From positions 3,168,001 through 3,232,000 of the forward strand of contig NZ_CP122960.1 in the NCBI RefSeq assembly GCF_029854195.1: a DNA stretch of 64,000 nt, in the 5' to 3' direction. The notes under the pieces are model-generated. The model searched no databases, had not been told where the DNA came from, and was given only the letters and a program-made list of their open reading frames with translations. Below, one piece after another: positions 26,096 to 33,968 of the stretch (its first letter is position 1; the number at the start of each line of letters is the position of its first letter). The DNA comes from Amylibacter sp. IMCC11727 (GTDB taxonomy: Bacteria; Pseudomonadota; Alphaproteobacteria; Rhodobacterales; Rhodobacteraceae). The position numbers and the translations under genes are program-made.

Positions 26096-26751
26096 GGGTT
26101 TTCTATATCGTATTCGCGAGGACACCTGATAAAGGATTGATCTTCGGGATTCCGAATAATACTCGGAAACCTGCATTTTTCGATATCATCTCTATTTAGC
26201 AGTCTTTTGCCGTTACAGTGGTTAACTGTCTTTTGCGATACTACCTGATTTGGCGGTACAACGGTTATAATTCCTTTTTCTGGGAACGCCCGCCTAATGA
26301 AAAAAGCTGTAGCGGCTTGGTCACTATCTGCGCTTAGCAGATAAACCCAATCAACCAAGTCATTGGCAACATCGGAATAGGCTGAGAGAGCCATATTAAT
26401 GTCCGATTGCTTTTCGTTATCTTTGTTATCAACAGTTCCACAGGCAGAACACGGTTCGCTCGAACCAGTGACATAATGCCCCAGCTCGACTTTCACCCCC
26501 GTTGCCTCAAGCGCCTCAATATATTTCTCATGCCGTGATTTTGCTTCGATGTCATTTTTTCGAAATGCACTGCAATAGGTTGTATTAACCAAATTGTGTT
26601 GGCGATCCTGACAAATACGTTCTCCCAATTGCCGAAGATTTAACCATTTCAGACTATTATCTTCTAAACCACAAAGTTGATAATAAAGATTGAAGCCATC
26701 GACATACAAACCAACCCTGTTCCCCTCAACGACTTGACTTTTGTAATTCAA
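26092..26751 (-). CDS. Transposon cargo: NYN-domain (PIN-like) predicted nuclease
   Basis: The 219-residue protein has the NYN/LabA-type PIN-like fold. Acidic residues expected at the metal site are present: Asp18 in YVDGFNLYY, Asp117 in KQSDINMAL, and Asp142/Asp144 in LLSADSDQA. A CxxC pair at 101-104 (with C-x-x-C spacing in PCSACG) may add a zinc site. NYN proteins are known or predicted RNases. The gene is visibly more AT-rich than the chromosomal genes around the element. It lies upstream of no other gene on its strand and may be transcribed alone or as read-through from the transposase gene. Confidence 0.85.
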   Translation of the reverse strand: MNYKSQVVEGNRVGLYVDGFNLYYQLCGLEDNSLKWLNLRQLGERICQDRQHNLVNTTYCSAFRKNDIEAKSRHEKYIEALEATGVKVELGHYVTGSSEPCSACGTVDNKDNEKQSDINMALSAYSDVANDLVDWVYLLSADSDQAATAFFIRRAFPEKGIITVVPPNQVVSQKTVNHCNGKRLLNRDDIEKCRFPSIIRNPEDQSFIRCPREYDIENP

Positions 26752-26791
26752 ACTATTAAATCCACCTTATCACGTTGGTCTAGGCCAGCAG

Positions 26792-26822
26792 CCCTCAGGT
26801 CACGGTCTGGGGGTTTTCTTTT
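26792..26822 (+). terminator. Terminator-like hairpin inside the transposon
   Basis: CCCTCAG pairs with CTGGGGG (one G-T pair, 8-base loop), followed by TTTTCTTTT. The orientation is plus, but the nearest plus-strand gene ends 700 bp upstream. It may shield the transposase gene from antisense transcription, or be a remnant. Confidence 0.4.
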
Positions 26823-26844
26823 GCCCGAAAGCACTTTGTAGAGC

Positions 26845-27807
26845 TTATTTGGCCCGCTGCCAATACCCCTTCAACTCACGCGACACTGGCGAGAACAGCG
26901 CATTGCGCAGCGCCCGTTGTGTCAGAGTCTTGGCGCATTCCAAACGGTGATCCTCGCACCATGCAGCGTGTGTGGCGTACTGGTGCAGGTACTTAGGGGA
27001 TACAAAGTGGTGCTGGCCTGACACCATGCGGCGAAGACGGGAAAAGTAGCTTTCAACCCAGTTTGTGTGCTTGCCGTTCATTTCAGAATACCGCTCGGAG
27101 TGGTTGATACGGCCACAATCAAACGTAGTGTCCAACAAATCCCAGTGTGTCGCTTCGTCTGCAAACATCATGGAACCATGCTCAACAACGGCATTGGCGA
27201 TTGCTACGCCTTCCATTTCTGCCTTACCCACGAATGGCAGAGTACGGCCACCGCGCTCACGCAGGGCGATCACAACGCGGCGTAGGCCTGTCTGGTGCTT
27301 TGCCAAGCGGCGGTCCTTACGGTCTGCCTTTTCGTTCTCTGGGCGAATGTGACCACCAAAGTATGCGCCGTCGATTTCAACCTCACCGTCCAACTCAGCA
27401 CCGTCGATTTCAGCGCCAAACGCCTCACGCAGTTTGTGTGCCAGAACCCATGCTGTTTTGTACTGAACGGAAAGTGTGCGGGAAAACTGAACTGAGGACA
27501 TGCCCTTGGAGTTGGACACGAACAAACAAATCGCTGCCAGTAGGTCCACAAAGTCCAACTTGCGGGATGCAAAGATTGTACCACTGGTTACGCTGAACTG
27601 GTGGTGACACGCCTTACACTTGAACTTGCGGCGTGTGGTGATGGAATAGGCCTCACAGACGCCACAGCGAGGGCATACAGCCTCACCATCGGTAGAAGCC
27701 CAACGGATATCACAGAACACTTTATACGCCGCATCTTCACCCGCCTTGTAGATTTCCTTGAGGGAAAGGCTGCGAGCTGCGCTTGAGAGGAGAAAGTGTT
27801 GTGCCAT
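26845..27807 (-). CDS. IS1595-family transposase (ISXO2-like)
   Basis: The 320-residue transposase has an N-terminal zinc ribbon (Cys45/48 and Cys64/67) and an RNase-H-like catalytic core. Likely catalytic residues are Asp146 in EIDGAYFGG, Asp217 in FADEATHW, and Asn249/Glu252 in NWVESYFSRLRR, as in the DDN/E-type group of this family. It would cut and join the 25-bp ends of the surrounding element with 8-bp staggering. The frame is intact. It is transcribed divergently from the DUF6471 gene from a good promoter at 27837-27865. Confidence 0.95.
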   Translation of the reverse strand: MAQHFLLSSAARSLSLKEIYKAGEDAAYKVFCDIRWASTDGEAVCPRCGVCEAYSITTRRKFKCKACHHQFSVTSGTIFASRKLDFVDLLAAICLFVSNSKGMSSVQFSRTLSVQYKTAWVLAHKLREAFGAEIDGAELDGEVEIDGAYFGGHIRPENEKADRKDRRLAKHQTGLRRVVIALRERGGRTLPFVGKAEMEGVAIANAVVEHGSMMFADEATHWDLLDTTFDCGRINHSERYSEMNGKHTNWVESYFSRLRRMVSGQHHFVSPKYLHQYATHAAWCEDHRLECAKTLTQRALRNALFSPVSRELKGYWQRAK

Positions 27808-27824
27808 TTTGTATCGTATCCATT

Positions 27825-27834
27825 ACCTATGTAA
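27825..27834. promoter_or_regulatory. Operator-like half site 1 (ACCTATGTAA)
   Basis: This 10-base sequence lies just downstream of the transposase -10 box and is exactly inverted at 27896-27905. A repressor bound here would block transposase transcription. Confidence 0.5.
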
Positions 27835-27836
27835 CG

Positions 27837-27865
27837 AATATAATACGTAGACGTATCGAATGCAA
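27837..27865 (-). promoter_or_regulatory. Transposase promoter
   Basis: On the minus strand, TTGCAT (27865-27860) and TATATT (27842-27837) are separated by exactly 17 bases, a near-consensus sigma-70 arrangement, 30 bases upstream of the transposase start. Confidence 0.65.
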
Positions 27866-27895
27866 TGCTTTATGTAATGATTATGATACTTTTAT

Positions 27896-27905
27896 TTACA
27901 TAGGT
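27896..27905. promoter_or_regulatory. Operator-like half site 2 (TTACATAGGT)
   Basis: This is an exact inverse of site 1, five bases before the DUF6471 start codon. A related TATGTAA occurs at 27871-27877, so three copies of the TATGTAA core lie in the divergent region. Confidence 0.5.
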
Positions 27906-27910
27906 GATAC

Positions 27911-28135
27911 ATGCCAGATCAAAACGAATGGGAAACCAAAGCCGCGAACCTACTCAAGGCTGAATTGAAGCGACAAGGGGTTACTTATGCGGGTCTGGTG
28001 GATAAGCTAGAAACCATTGGAATCAGTGAGAAAGAGGTAAACGTTCGCAACAAACTATCCCGTGGAAAGTTCACAGCGGCGTTTTTATTGCAATGTTTAG
28101 AAGCTATTGGGTCATCACAGTTGCGCTTGGATTAG
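27911..28135 (+). CDS. Transposon cargo: DUF6471 small protein
   Basis: The 74-residue protein matches the DUF6471 pattern (LLKAELKRQGVTYAGLVDKLETIG, then VRNKLSRGKFTAAFLLQCLEAIG). The helix pattern resembles a Cro/XRE-like DNA-binding fold. It is divergent from the transposase and preceded by mirrored operator-like sites, so a role as a regulator of the element is a reasonable inference. I recall DUF6471 genes next to IS1595 transposases in other alphaproteobacteria; this should be counted. The last 43 bp overlap the next gene. Confidence 0.8.
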   Translation: MPDQNEWETKAANLLKAELKRQGVTYAGLVDKLETIGISEKEVNVRNKLSRGKFTAAFLLQCLEAIGSSQLRLD

Positions 28136-28998
28136 TAATTTTAGCCACTGAAAGTCGGAGTCAGACCGCTGCCGAAGATCAGCCACGGCAGGAAGAAAGC
28201 ACTTCCGACACCCAGAGCGACAGCAAACAACAGAACCCCAAACCCGTAGACCTTACGCCCGTGCTCGAAAATATCGAAGCCGCGATCCGCGATCTTATAG
28301 CTGAAGAAGACAAAATAGCCGCTGAGGCCCAACAGAACCGCGAAAGCCGTGATCTTGAGGCCCAAGAGGGCATGGCTAAATGGGCTGAGTGGATGTTTTA
28401 TGCTACGACCGCCACAGTCGTCCTCACCCTTGCGGCCCTCATGGCAATCATACGAACGCTTCACCACACTAGACGTGCCGCTGATAGTGCGGAAATAGTC
28501 GCTAGAGATACAAAAGCTATCGGAGAGGCTCAGGTTCGCGCCTATTTGCATTGTGGGAGTGCAAGTTACGAGTTTGGAGAAGATTATCTGACTGCGACTC
28601 TGCAAATACTGAATGCAGGTCAATCCCCCGCAACTAAAGTAACTCTCACGGGGACGGCGCATGTAGGCCTTATTGGAGGCCTTGAGCATATGCCAAGGGT
28701 TCTGGACAACCTGTACGCCGTCGAAACTGATAGCGACGTTGAGCCAGTTTCTGCACAAGGGGAAACTGAAGGCAGAATTACATTTTTTTTGGACCACCAC
28801 TTTGCCGACGAAACAGAACTTCAAATTGGGCAAACGGCACAAGAATTTTTCAACACGCGGAACCAAGTCTCTTTCGACTTGAGATTGGCTTGGCGCGATG
28901 TTTTCGGTCAGAACCACCTCATAGACCTGCAACTCCATGCAGACGTAAACGGGCCAATTGAAGTTTCTGGAGACCTCTCCTTGTACGTTGATGGTTAA
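28093..28998 (+). CDS. Transposon cargo: membrane protein with coiled coil and C-terminal beta-rich domain
   Basis: The 301-residue product is not recognised. It has an N-terminal signal-like helix (YWVITVALGLVILA), a low-complexity acidic stretch, a predicted coiled coil (residues ~52-92), a membrane helix (MFYATTATVVLTLAALMAIIRTL) and a C-terminal domain starting AQVRAYLHCGSASYEF. The start overlaps the DUF6471 gene by 43 bp, suggesting translational coupling; no ribosome site is evident. It ends 48 bp inside the right transposon repeat. The plan resembles uncharacterised membrane proteins often found on islands. Confidence 0.7.
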   Translation: MFRSYWVITVALGLVILATESRSQTAAEDQPRQEESTSDTQSDSKQQNPKPVDLTPVLENIEAAIRDLIAEEDKIAAEAQQNRESRDLEAQEGMAKWAEWMFYATTATVVLTLAALMAIIRTLHHTRRAADSAEIVARDTKAIGEAQVRAYLHCGSASYEFGEDYLTATLQILNAGQSPATKVTLTGTAHVGLIGGLEHMPRVLDNLYAVETDSDVEPVSAQGETEGRITFFLDHHFADETELQIGQTAQEFFNTRNQVSFDLRLAWRDVFGQNHLIDLQLHADVNGPIEVSGDLSLYVDG

Positions 28999-29046
28999 AA
29001 ACGACACAATTGCAGCAAGCACCTTAGTCACGGAGCATCCCCCGCT

Positions 29047-29071
29047 TTGGTGCGTTTGCTACATAAGGCCG
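29047..29071 (-). repeat. Right terminal inverted repeat of the transposon
   Basis: This is the perfect inverted copy of 25663-25687. It marks the right end of the element. Confidence 0.95.
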
Positions 29072-29079
29072 GAAATTTA
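29072..29079 (+). repeat. Right target-site duplication (GAAATTTA)
   Basis: It is identical to 25655-25662. The following bases CCAAAAATAA complete the ancestral GST reading frame (E I Y Q K stop). Confidence 0.93.
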
Positions 29080-29104
29080 CCAAAAATAAACCTTCCATCG
29101 CCTA

Positions 29105-29124
29105 GCGTTAACCATTCTTAACGC
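29105..29124. promoter_or_regulatory. Palindrome upstream of comM, CtrA-like half sites
   Basis: GCGTTAA and TTAACGC form 7-base arms around CCATTC, 14 bases before the comM start. It holds the TTAACCAT half site known for CtrA, but the spacing between TTAA cores is 6, not the consensus 7. Confidence 0.45.
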
Positions 29125-29138
29125 AAGGCGGGGTGAAC

Positions 29139-30650
29139 ATGGTTGCACGGGCGTATACGGTGGCGTTCCACGGGGTAGAAGCCCGCTTGGTCGAGGTGCA
29201 GTGTTCCCTTTCACCTGGGATGCCTGCATTCAACATTGTCGGCCTTCCCGACAAAGCCGTATCCGAGGCAAAGGAACGTGTGCGCTCTGCCATGACCGCT
29301 ATGGCCTTGGCGCTGCCCTCCAAGCGCATCACCATTAATCTGTCACCTGCGGATATTATAAAAGAAGGTTCGCACTTCGATCTGCCAATCGCACTGGCGT
29401 TGATGGCCGCGATGGATGTGATCCCCCAAGACGAAGTAGCACGGCAGGTGGCTTTGGGCGAACTCTCCCTTGATGGAAAACTGATCCCTGTGATTGGCAC
29501 ACTGCCCGCTGCACTGGCCGCGGCCGAAGCGGAGTGCAATCTTGTGTGTCCCGCTGATTGCGGGGCTGAGGCCGCTTGGGTCGGTGCTGTGCAAGTGATC
29601 GCACCTGCGTCTTTACTGGAATGTATGAACCATTTTCGCGGCCGCCAGACGCTGCCCCCTGCCCAACCGGGCGAAGTTGTGCCTGATACCAACACCAAAT
29701 GCCTGCGTGATGTCAAAGGCCAAGAACGGGCCAAACGCGCCTTGGAAATTGCCGCCGCTGGCAGGCATCATCTGTTTTTTGTCGGCTCACCTGGATCGGG
29801 GAAATCCATGATGGCGGCCCGCATCCCAAGCCTGTTGCCCGCGCTTGAGGCGGAAGAGGCGCTTGAAACCTCTATGATCCATTCGCTGGCTGGGTTGTTA
29901 TCATCGGGCGGCATTTCCAAATCACGCCCCTTTCGTGATCCCCACCATACCGCATCCATGGCCGCCATTATTGGCGGCGGACGCGGCGCGAAACCAGGCG
30001 AAGTATCCTTGGCCCATAACGGCGTTTTGTTCCTTGATGAATTGCCCGAATTCACGCGCCAAGTGCTCGAAACGCTACGACAACCATTGGAAACGGGTTC
30101 GGTTATGGTGGCCCGCGCCAACAACCACGTCACCTATCCTTGTCGGTTTATGCTGGTCTCTGCCGCCAACCCCTGTCGATGCGGATACCTCGCTGACGCA
30201 GAACGGGCCTGCGCCCGCGTGCCCATCTGTGGGGAGGATTATTTGGGTAAAATCTCTGGTCCTCTGATGGATCGATTTGATTTACGGGTCGAAGTCCCGC
30301 CTGTTTCCATGACGGATTTGACCCTGCCTGATGATGGCGAAACCTCGGCCACCATTGCGGCGCGAGTGGCAACGGCACGGCAGGTGCAACGGGCCCGTTA
30401 CGCGGATCATCCTGACTTGCGGCAAAACGCAGACATCGAAGGGGAACATCTGAACGAAGTGGCCACACCTGATTCCGAAGGGGCAGAGATGCTGAACAAA
30501 GCGGCGGATAAATTCAAATTATCCGCTCGCGGATACCATCGCATTTTACGAGTATCGCGCACCATCGCCGATCTTGCAGGGTCCGAAACCGTGCAAAAAC
30601 CCCATGTGGCCGAAGCGATTAGTTATCGTTTGGTGTCCGCTGCCCCTTGA
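29139..30650 (+). CDS. comM: ComM/YifB-family Mg-chelatase-like AAA+ ATPase
   Basis: The 503-residue hexameric ATPase has an N-terminal Lon-like domain (NIVGLPDKAVSEAKERVRSA), the Walker A GSPGSGKS at ~216-223, Walker B LFLDELPEF, and a C-terminal lid domain (SARGYHRILRVSRTIADL). In naturally competent bacteria ComM is a helicase that drives branch migration during integration of transformed DNA. The ATG at 29139 follows AAGGCGGGG. The 3' end overlaps the convergent hydrolase gene by 32 bp. Confidence 0.93.
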   Translation: MVARAYTVAFHGVEARLVEVQCSLSPGMPAFNIVGLPDKAVSEAKERVRSAMTAMALALPSKRITINLSPADIIKEGSHFDLPIALALMAAMDVIPQDEVARQVALGELSLDGKLIPVIGTLPAALAAAEAECNLVCPADCGAEAAWVGAVQVIAPASLLECMNHFRGRQTLPPAQPGEVVPDTNTKCLRDVKGQERAKRALEIAAAGRHHLFFVGSPGSGKSMMAARIPSLLPALEAEEALETSMIHSLAGLLSSGGISKSRPFRDPHHTASMAAIIGGGRGAKPGEVSLAHNGVLFLDELPEFTRQVLETLRQPLETGSVMVARANNHVTYPCRFMLVSAANPCRCGYLADAERACARVPICGEDYLGKISGPLMDRFDLRVEVPPVSMTDLTLPDDGETSATIAARVATARQVQRARYADHPDLRQNADIEGEHLNEVATPDSEGAEMLNKAADKFKLSARGYHRILRVSRTIADLAGSETVQKPHVAEAISYRLVSAAP

Positions 30651-31533
30651 TAAACGCAACAACATCATCGAGCCCCGCCCGCGCCTCTGGAAAATGGCCG
30701 CGCATGATGTGAAACACATGAAACGCATTTGGAAAACTGCGCACGAGAACATCATGGCCCAGCGCCACCAGTTTTTGCTGCATTGCCAAGGTATCATCGC
30801 GCAACACTTCGCCCTCGCAGTGATGCAGCAGCAAGGGCGGGCACCGTTTGAAATCCGCATGTAAAGGCGAGGCATGAGGATGGGACAGGTTGTCGGCATC
30901 TACATACATCGCACCGATTTCATCAAACCGTTCGGCGATCAACAACACTTCGCTCTTGGCGTTTTGCGTCATGCTGTCAAAGCGTGCGGACATATCCACA
31001 ACAGGGCTGAGCGCGAACGCACTTTGCGGTAGGTCCTCTCCTGTTTCGGACAAATGCCCAAGCAAGGCGAGGGTTAATGCCCCACCCGCACTGTCCCCAC
31101 CCAGCACGATTTGATCCGCGCGAAGGCCGCGATCCAACAGGCCGCGATAGACTGCAAAACAATCCTCAAACGCTGCGGGAAATGGGTTTTCAGGGGCCAA
31201 GCGATAGCGGGGCATCACAGCCTCTATGCCAAGCCGCCCCGCCAAATCCGCAATCATATGTTTGTGCGTATCTGGGCTGCCCGCCACGAAGGCGCCGCCG
31301 TGGAAATACAACAGCACATCATCGCGTTTCACCGCATTGCGCGACACCCATAAAACTGGAACATCGCCGATGGTCCCGTTGCGATAAATGGCAAACGGGG
31401 GATGTAAATGCATCCGCTTTGCATGGGCTTCAAATGCGGCACGCACATGGGCAGGGTCTGCTTGACGACGCAACCATGGTTTAATCACCGCCCGCGTAAA
31501 GGCGCTATAAGCCCAAAGGCGCAGCGAATTCAT
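30619..31533 (-). CDS. Alpha/beta hydrolase (hormone-sensitive-lipase-like esterase)
   Basis: The 304-residue esterase has the oxyanion motif HGGAFVAG, the nucleophile elbow GDSAGG, and the expected late Asp and His (FPNAFHVFH). It belongs to the HSL-type family, which hydrolyses short acyl esters; the substrate is unknown. Its ATG shares a base with the gshB stop (TGATG), so it is translationally coupled to gshB. Confidence 0.88.
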   Translation of the reverse strand: MNSLRLWAYSAFTRAVIKPWLRRQADPAHVRAAFEAHAKRMHLHPPFAIYRNGTIGDVPVLWVSRNAVKRDDVLLYFHGGAFVAGSPDTHKHMIADLAGRLGIEAVMPRYRLAPENPFPAAFEDCFAVYRGLLDRGLRADQIVLGGDSAGGALTLALLGHLSETGEDLPQSAFALSPVVDMSARFDSMTQNAKSEVLLIAERFDEIGAMYVDADNLSHPHASPLHADFKRCPPLLLHHCEGEVLRDDTLAMQQKLVALGHDVLVRSFPNAFHVFHIMRGHFPEARAGLDDVVAFIKGQRTPNDN

Positions 31534-32474
31534 CAACCCACCCGTTTTTCAATGGCCTGCCAAATCTTCTCAGCCACATTGATGCCGTCAAACCGCTCCA
31601 GTTCTTGGATGCCCGTGGGCGAGGTAACGTTGATTTCCGTCAGATTGCCCCCGATCACATCAATTCCCACGAAAATCTGGCCCTTCTCACGCAACAACGG
31701 CCCAATGGCCGCACAGATTTCGCGGTCCCGATCCGACAGCGCCACCTTTTCAGGCCGCCCGCCTACGTGCATGTTGGATCGTGTTTCCCCCTTGGCAGGG
31801 ACGCGGTTGATGGCCCCAACAGGCTCCCCATCCACAAGAATCACACGTTTATCCCCCGCAGCCACATCCGGCAGAAACTTTTGCGCGATCAATGGCTCGC
31901 GGTTGATACCAGTGAAAAGCTCGTGCAGGGAATTGAGGTTGCGATCACCAGGTTCAAGGCGGAACACCCCTGCCCCCCCATTTCCATAAAGCGGTTTGAG
32001 GATGATATCCTGATGCTTTTCTTTAAACGCTTTCAGGGTTTCAATATCCCGCGCGATGGTTGTAGGCGGCGTCAGGTCAGGAAATTGCAGCACCAACAGT
32101 TTTTCAGGATAATTGCGCACCCACATCGGATCGTTCACGACCAATGTGTCTGGATGGATCATGTCAAGGATATGTGTGGTGGTGATATACCCCATATCAA
32201 AAGGTGGGTCTTGGCGCAGCCACACCACATCCCAATCCGCAAGGTTGATCTTTTCCTCTGGCTGGAGCGTGACATGATCCCCTTCTACGCGGCGCAATTC
32301 CATCCGATGTCCCCGTGCGGTGACTTGCCCTTCTTCAAAGGCCAGTTTGTCTGGGGTGTAAAAAAACAATTCATGCCCACGGGACTGGGCCTCTTCTGCG
32401 ATGCGAAAACTGCTATCGGCGTTGATATCGACGGCCCCAATCGGGTCCATTTGAAAGGCAACTTTCAAGGTCAT
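31533..32474 (-). CDS. gshB: Glutathione synthase
   Basis: The 313-residue ATP-grasp enzyme joins gamma-glutamylcysteine and glycine. Typical segments are visible: FQMDPIGAVDINADSSF, ILKPLYGNGGAGVFRL, RVILVDGEPVGAINRVPAKGETRSNMHVGG and GGNLTEINVTSPTGIQEL. It lies downstream of yraN and rsmI and is coupled to the esterase gene; glutathione-using genes also recur elsewhere in the window. Confidence 0.97.
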   Translation of the reverse strand: MTLKVAFQMDPIGAVDINADSSFRIAEEAQSRGHELFFYTPDKLAFEEGQVTARGHRMELRRVEGDHVTLQPEEKINLADWDVVWLRQDPPFDMGYITTTHILDMIHPDTLVVNDPMWVRNYPEKLLVLQFPDLTPPTTIARDIETLKAFKEKHQDIILKPLYGNGGAGVFRLEPGDRNLNSLHELFTGINREPLIAQKFLPDVAAGDKRVILVDGEPVGAINRVPAKGETRSNMHVGGRPEKVALSDRDREICAAIGPLLREKGQIFVGIDVIGGNLTEINVTSPTGIQELERFDGINVAEKIWQAIEKRVG

Positions 32475-32610
32475 ATTTGGCTACTCTTTTCACGGGGGCG
32501 CTCGGAGCGCGCCCAAATTTCAAGTTACCAAATACATGACGGATGCGGGAACATGTTTCAATGACCCTGCAACAATTAAGCGATATCCCCATGCTCTGCA
32601 AAAATGGAAA

Positions 32611-32979
32611 TCAAGCGGACAACAAAGCCCCAGGCATCACTTTGATTTTGCCAGTTGCATCCACAAGCGCAGCATCAAACCGACATTCAGTGTCAAGCGA
32701 CCCCGCCTTTTGAGCAAGGTATTGCAACGCGGCATCATGGATACGTTGCTGTTGGCGTGGTGTGATTTGTTCGACAGCCGTTTCAAAGGTCGAACTGGAT
32801 TTCACCTCAACAAAATAGATTTTTGATCCGTGTTTTGCCACCAGATCAATTTCGCCTTCTTTGGTTTTCCAACGGCGTTCCACAATATCAAAACCAGATC
32901 GCACATAGGCCGCCGCGATTTGGTCTTCAGCGGCTTGCCCTTTTAGGTATGAAATTTTCCCACGCGATGCTTTGTCCAT
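32611..32979 (-). CDS. YraN/UPF0102 family protein
   Basis: The 122-residue protein has a restriction-endonuclease-like fold: GQAAEDQIAAAYVRSGFDIVERRWKTKEGEIDLVAKHGSKIYFVEVKSS includes the Asp and ExK (EVK) residues of a nuclease-type site. The family is of unknown function and commonly neighbours rsmI, as here (24 bp apart). Confidence 0.92.
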   Translation of the reverse strand: MDKASRGKISYLKGQAAEDQIAAAYVRSGFDIVERRWKTKEGEIDLVAKHGSKIYFVEVKSSSTFETAVEQITPRQQQRIHDAALQYLAQKAGSLDTECRFDAALVDATGKIKVMPGALLSA

Positions 32980-33003
32980 CCCAAGAGACTATCACACAAC
33001 AAA

Positions 33004-33858
33004 TTAAGATTTTCCTAACACCAAAGCCCGCGCGTAAACCTCTTTGCGGGGCAAGCCAAACCGCGTTGCCACATCACTGGCCGCATCTTTGGTGCGCATG
33101 GATTTCAGCGCATCCTCCAAAGCCGCATCAATATCTGCTTCGCTGGCTTCAACCACAATGGGAGGGCCGAGCACGATAACAATTTCGCCCTTAATGCTTT
33201 CGCGGGCGGCTAATTGCGCAAGGACTTCTTGCAACGTGCCGCGAACAACTTCTTCAAATTTTTTGGTAAGCTCGCGGCACACAGACACAGGCCGTTCTGC
33301 ACCATAGATTTCAATCATGTCTTTCAAGCTCGCCACAATGCGTTTGGGCGATTCGTAGAACACCATCGTGGATGGGATCAGTGCAAATTCCTGTAAAAAA
33401 CGTTGCCGTGCGGATGATTTATTGGGGGCGAACCCTGCGAAAAAGAACCGATCCGAAGGTTGGCCAGATACGCACAGCGCCGCCAGAACCGCACTTGCCC
33501 CAGGGGCAGCAAAAACAGGCAATCCTTCCGCAATAACCGCACGTGACAGATCAAACCCGGGATCCGCCACCATTGGCGTTCCCGCGTCTGAAACATAAGC
33601 CACAGATGCGCCGTTTTTTAGGGCGTCAATAATCTGCGGGCGCACTTTTGCCCCATTATGATCATGATAGGCCAACAGCCGCCGCTCCCCGAGCTTTATC
33701 CCATGTATTTCAAGCAATCGTCGCGTATTGCGCGTGTCTTCGGCTGCCAGAACATCCGCACCTGCCAAGATATCCAAACTGCGCAGCGTTATATCGCGTG
33801 CCGCCCCGATAGGAGTGGCCACAATATGCAACCCAGCGGTTATTTTTCCAGCGCCCAT
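33004..33858 (-). CDS. rsmI: 16S rRNA (cytidine-1402-2'-O)-methyltransferase
   Basis: The 284-residue SAM-dependent tetrapyrrole-methylase-fold enzyme starts with LHIVATPIGAARDITLRSLDIL, then AEDTRNTRRLL, SDAGTPMVADPGF and FVFYESPKRI-type blocks characteristic of RsmI. It methylates the ribose of C1402 in 16S rRNA. It diverges from the LpoA-like gene across 110 bp, a conserved alphaproteobacterial arrangement. Confidence 0.96.
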   Translation of the reverse strand: MGAGKITAGLHIVATPIGAARDITLRSLDILAGADVLAAEDTRNTRRLLEIHGIKLGERRLLAYHDHNGAKVRPQIIDALKNGASVAYVSDAGTPMVADPGFDLSRAVIAEGLPVFAAPGASAVLAALCVSGQPSDRFFFAGFAPNKSSARQRFLQEFALIPSTMVFYESPKRIVASLKDMIEIYGAERPVSVCRELTKKFEEVVRGTLQEVLAQLAARESIKGEIVIVLGPPIVVEASEADIDAALEDALKSMRTKDAASDVATRFGLPRKEVYARALVLGKS

Positions 33859-33968
33859 GTGCCTAATTCCATTTCTTTGTTCCTACACCGTTGATTTCCC
33901 TGTAGGCAGTCCCTAACTTTTTGCATGAAACGGCCATCACAGGCCAGCCAATTCAGGGGGATGGGAAC

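Larger units (their letters stand above)
25663..29071. mobile_element. IS1595-family transposon with four cargo genes (complete, 3,409 bp)
   Basis: The element is bounded by 25-bp perfect inverted repeats (25663-25687 and 29047-29071, reading inward CGGCCTTATGTAGC...) and flanked by an exact 8-bp direct repeat GAAATTTA (25655-25662, 29072-29079). Eight-base duplications are known for the IS1595/Merlin group. It carries the transposase (minus strand), a divergent DUF6471 gene, a membrane-protein gene, an NYN-domain gene and a winged-helix-like gene. Family members with passenger genes are known, but I know of no description of this set. The insertion lies within the last codons of the GST gene. 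Intact ends, an intact target duplication and an open transposase frame suggest recent insertion. Confidence 0.93.

Noticed and set aside
26752..26844. Transposon end immediately next to the transposase gene
   Set aside because: No inverted match exists between the direct flanks of the transposase; the real ends are at 25663 and 29071.
27839..27844. TATAAT on the plus strand as a promoter for the DUF6471 gene
   Set aside because: There is no suitable -35 element at 16-18 bp; the opposite strand has a better promoter at the same place.
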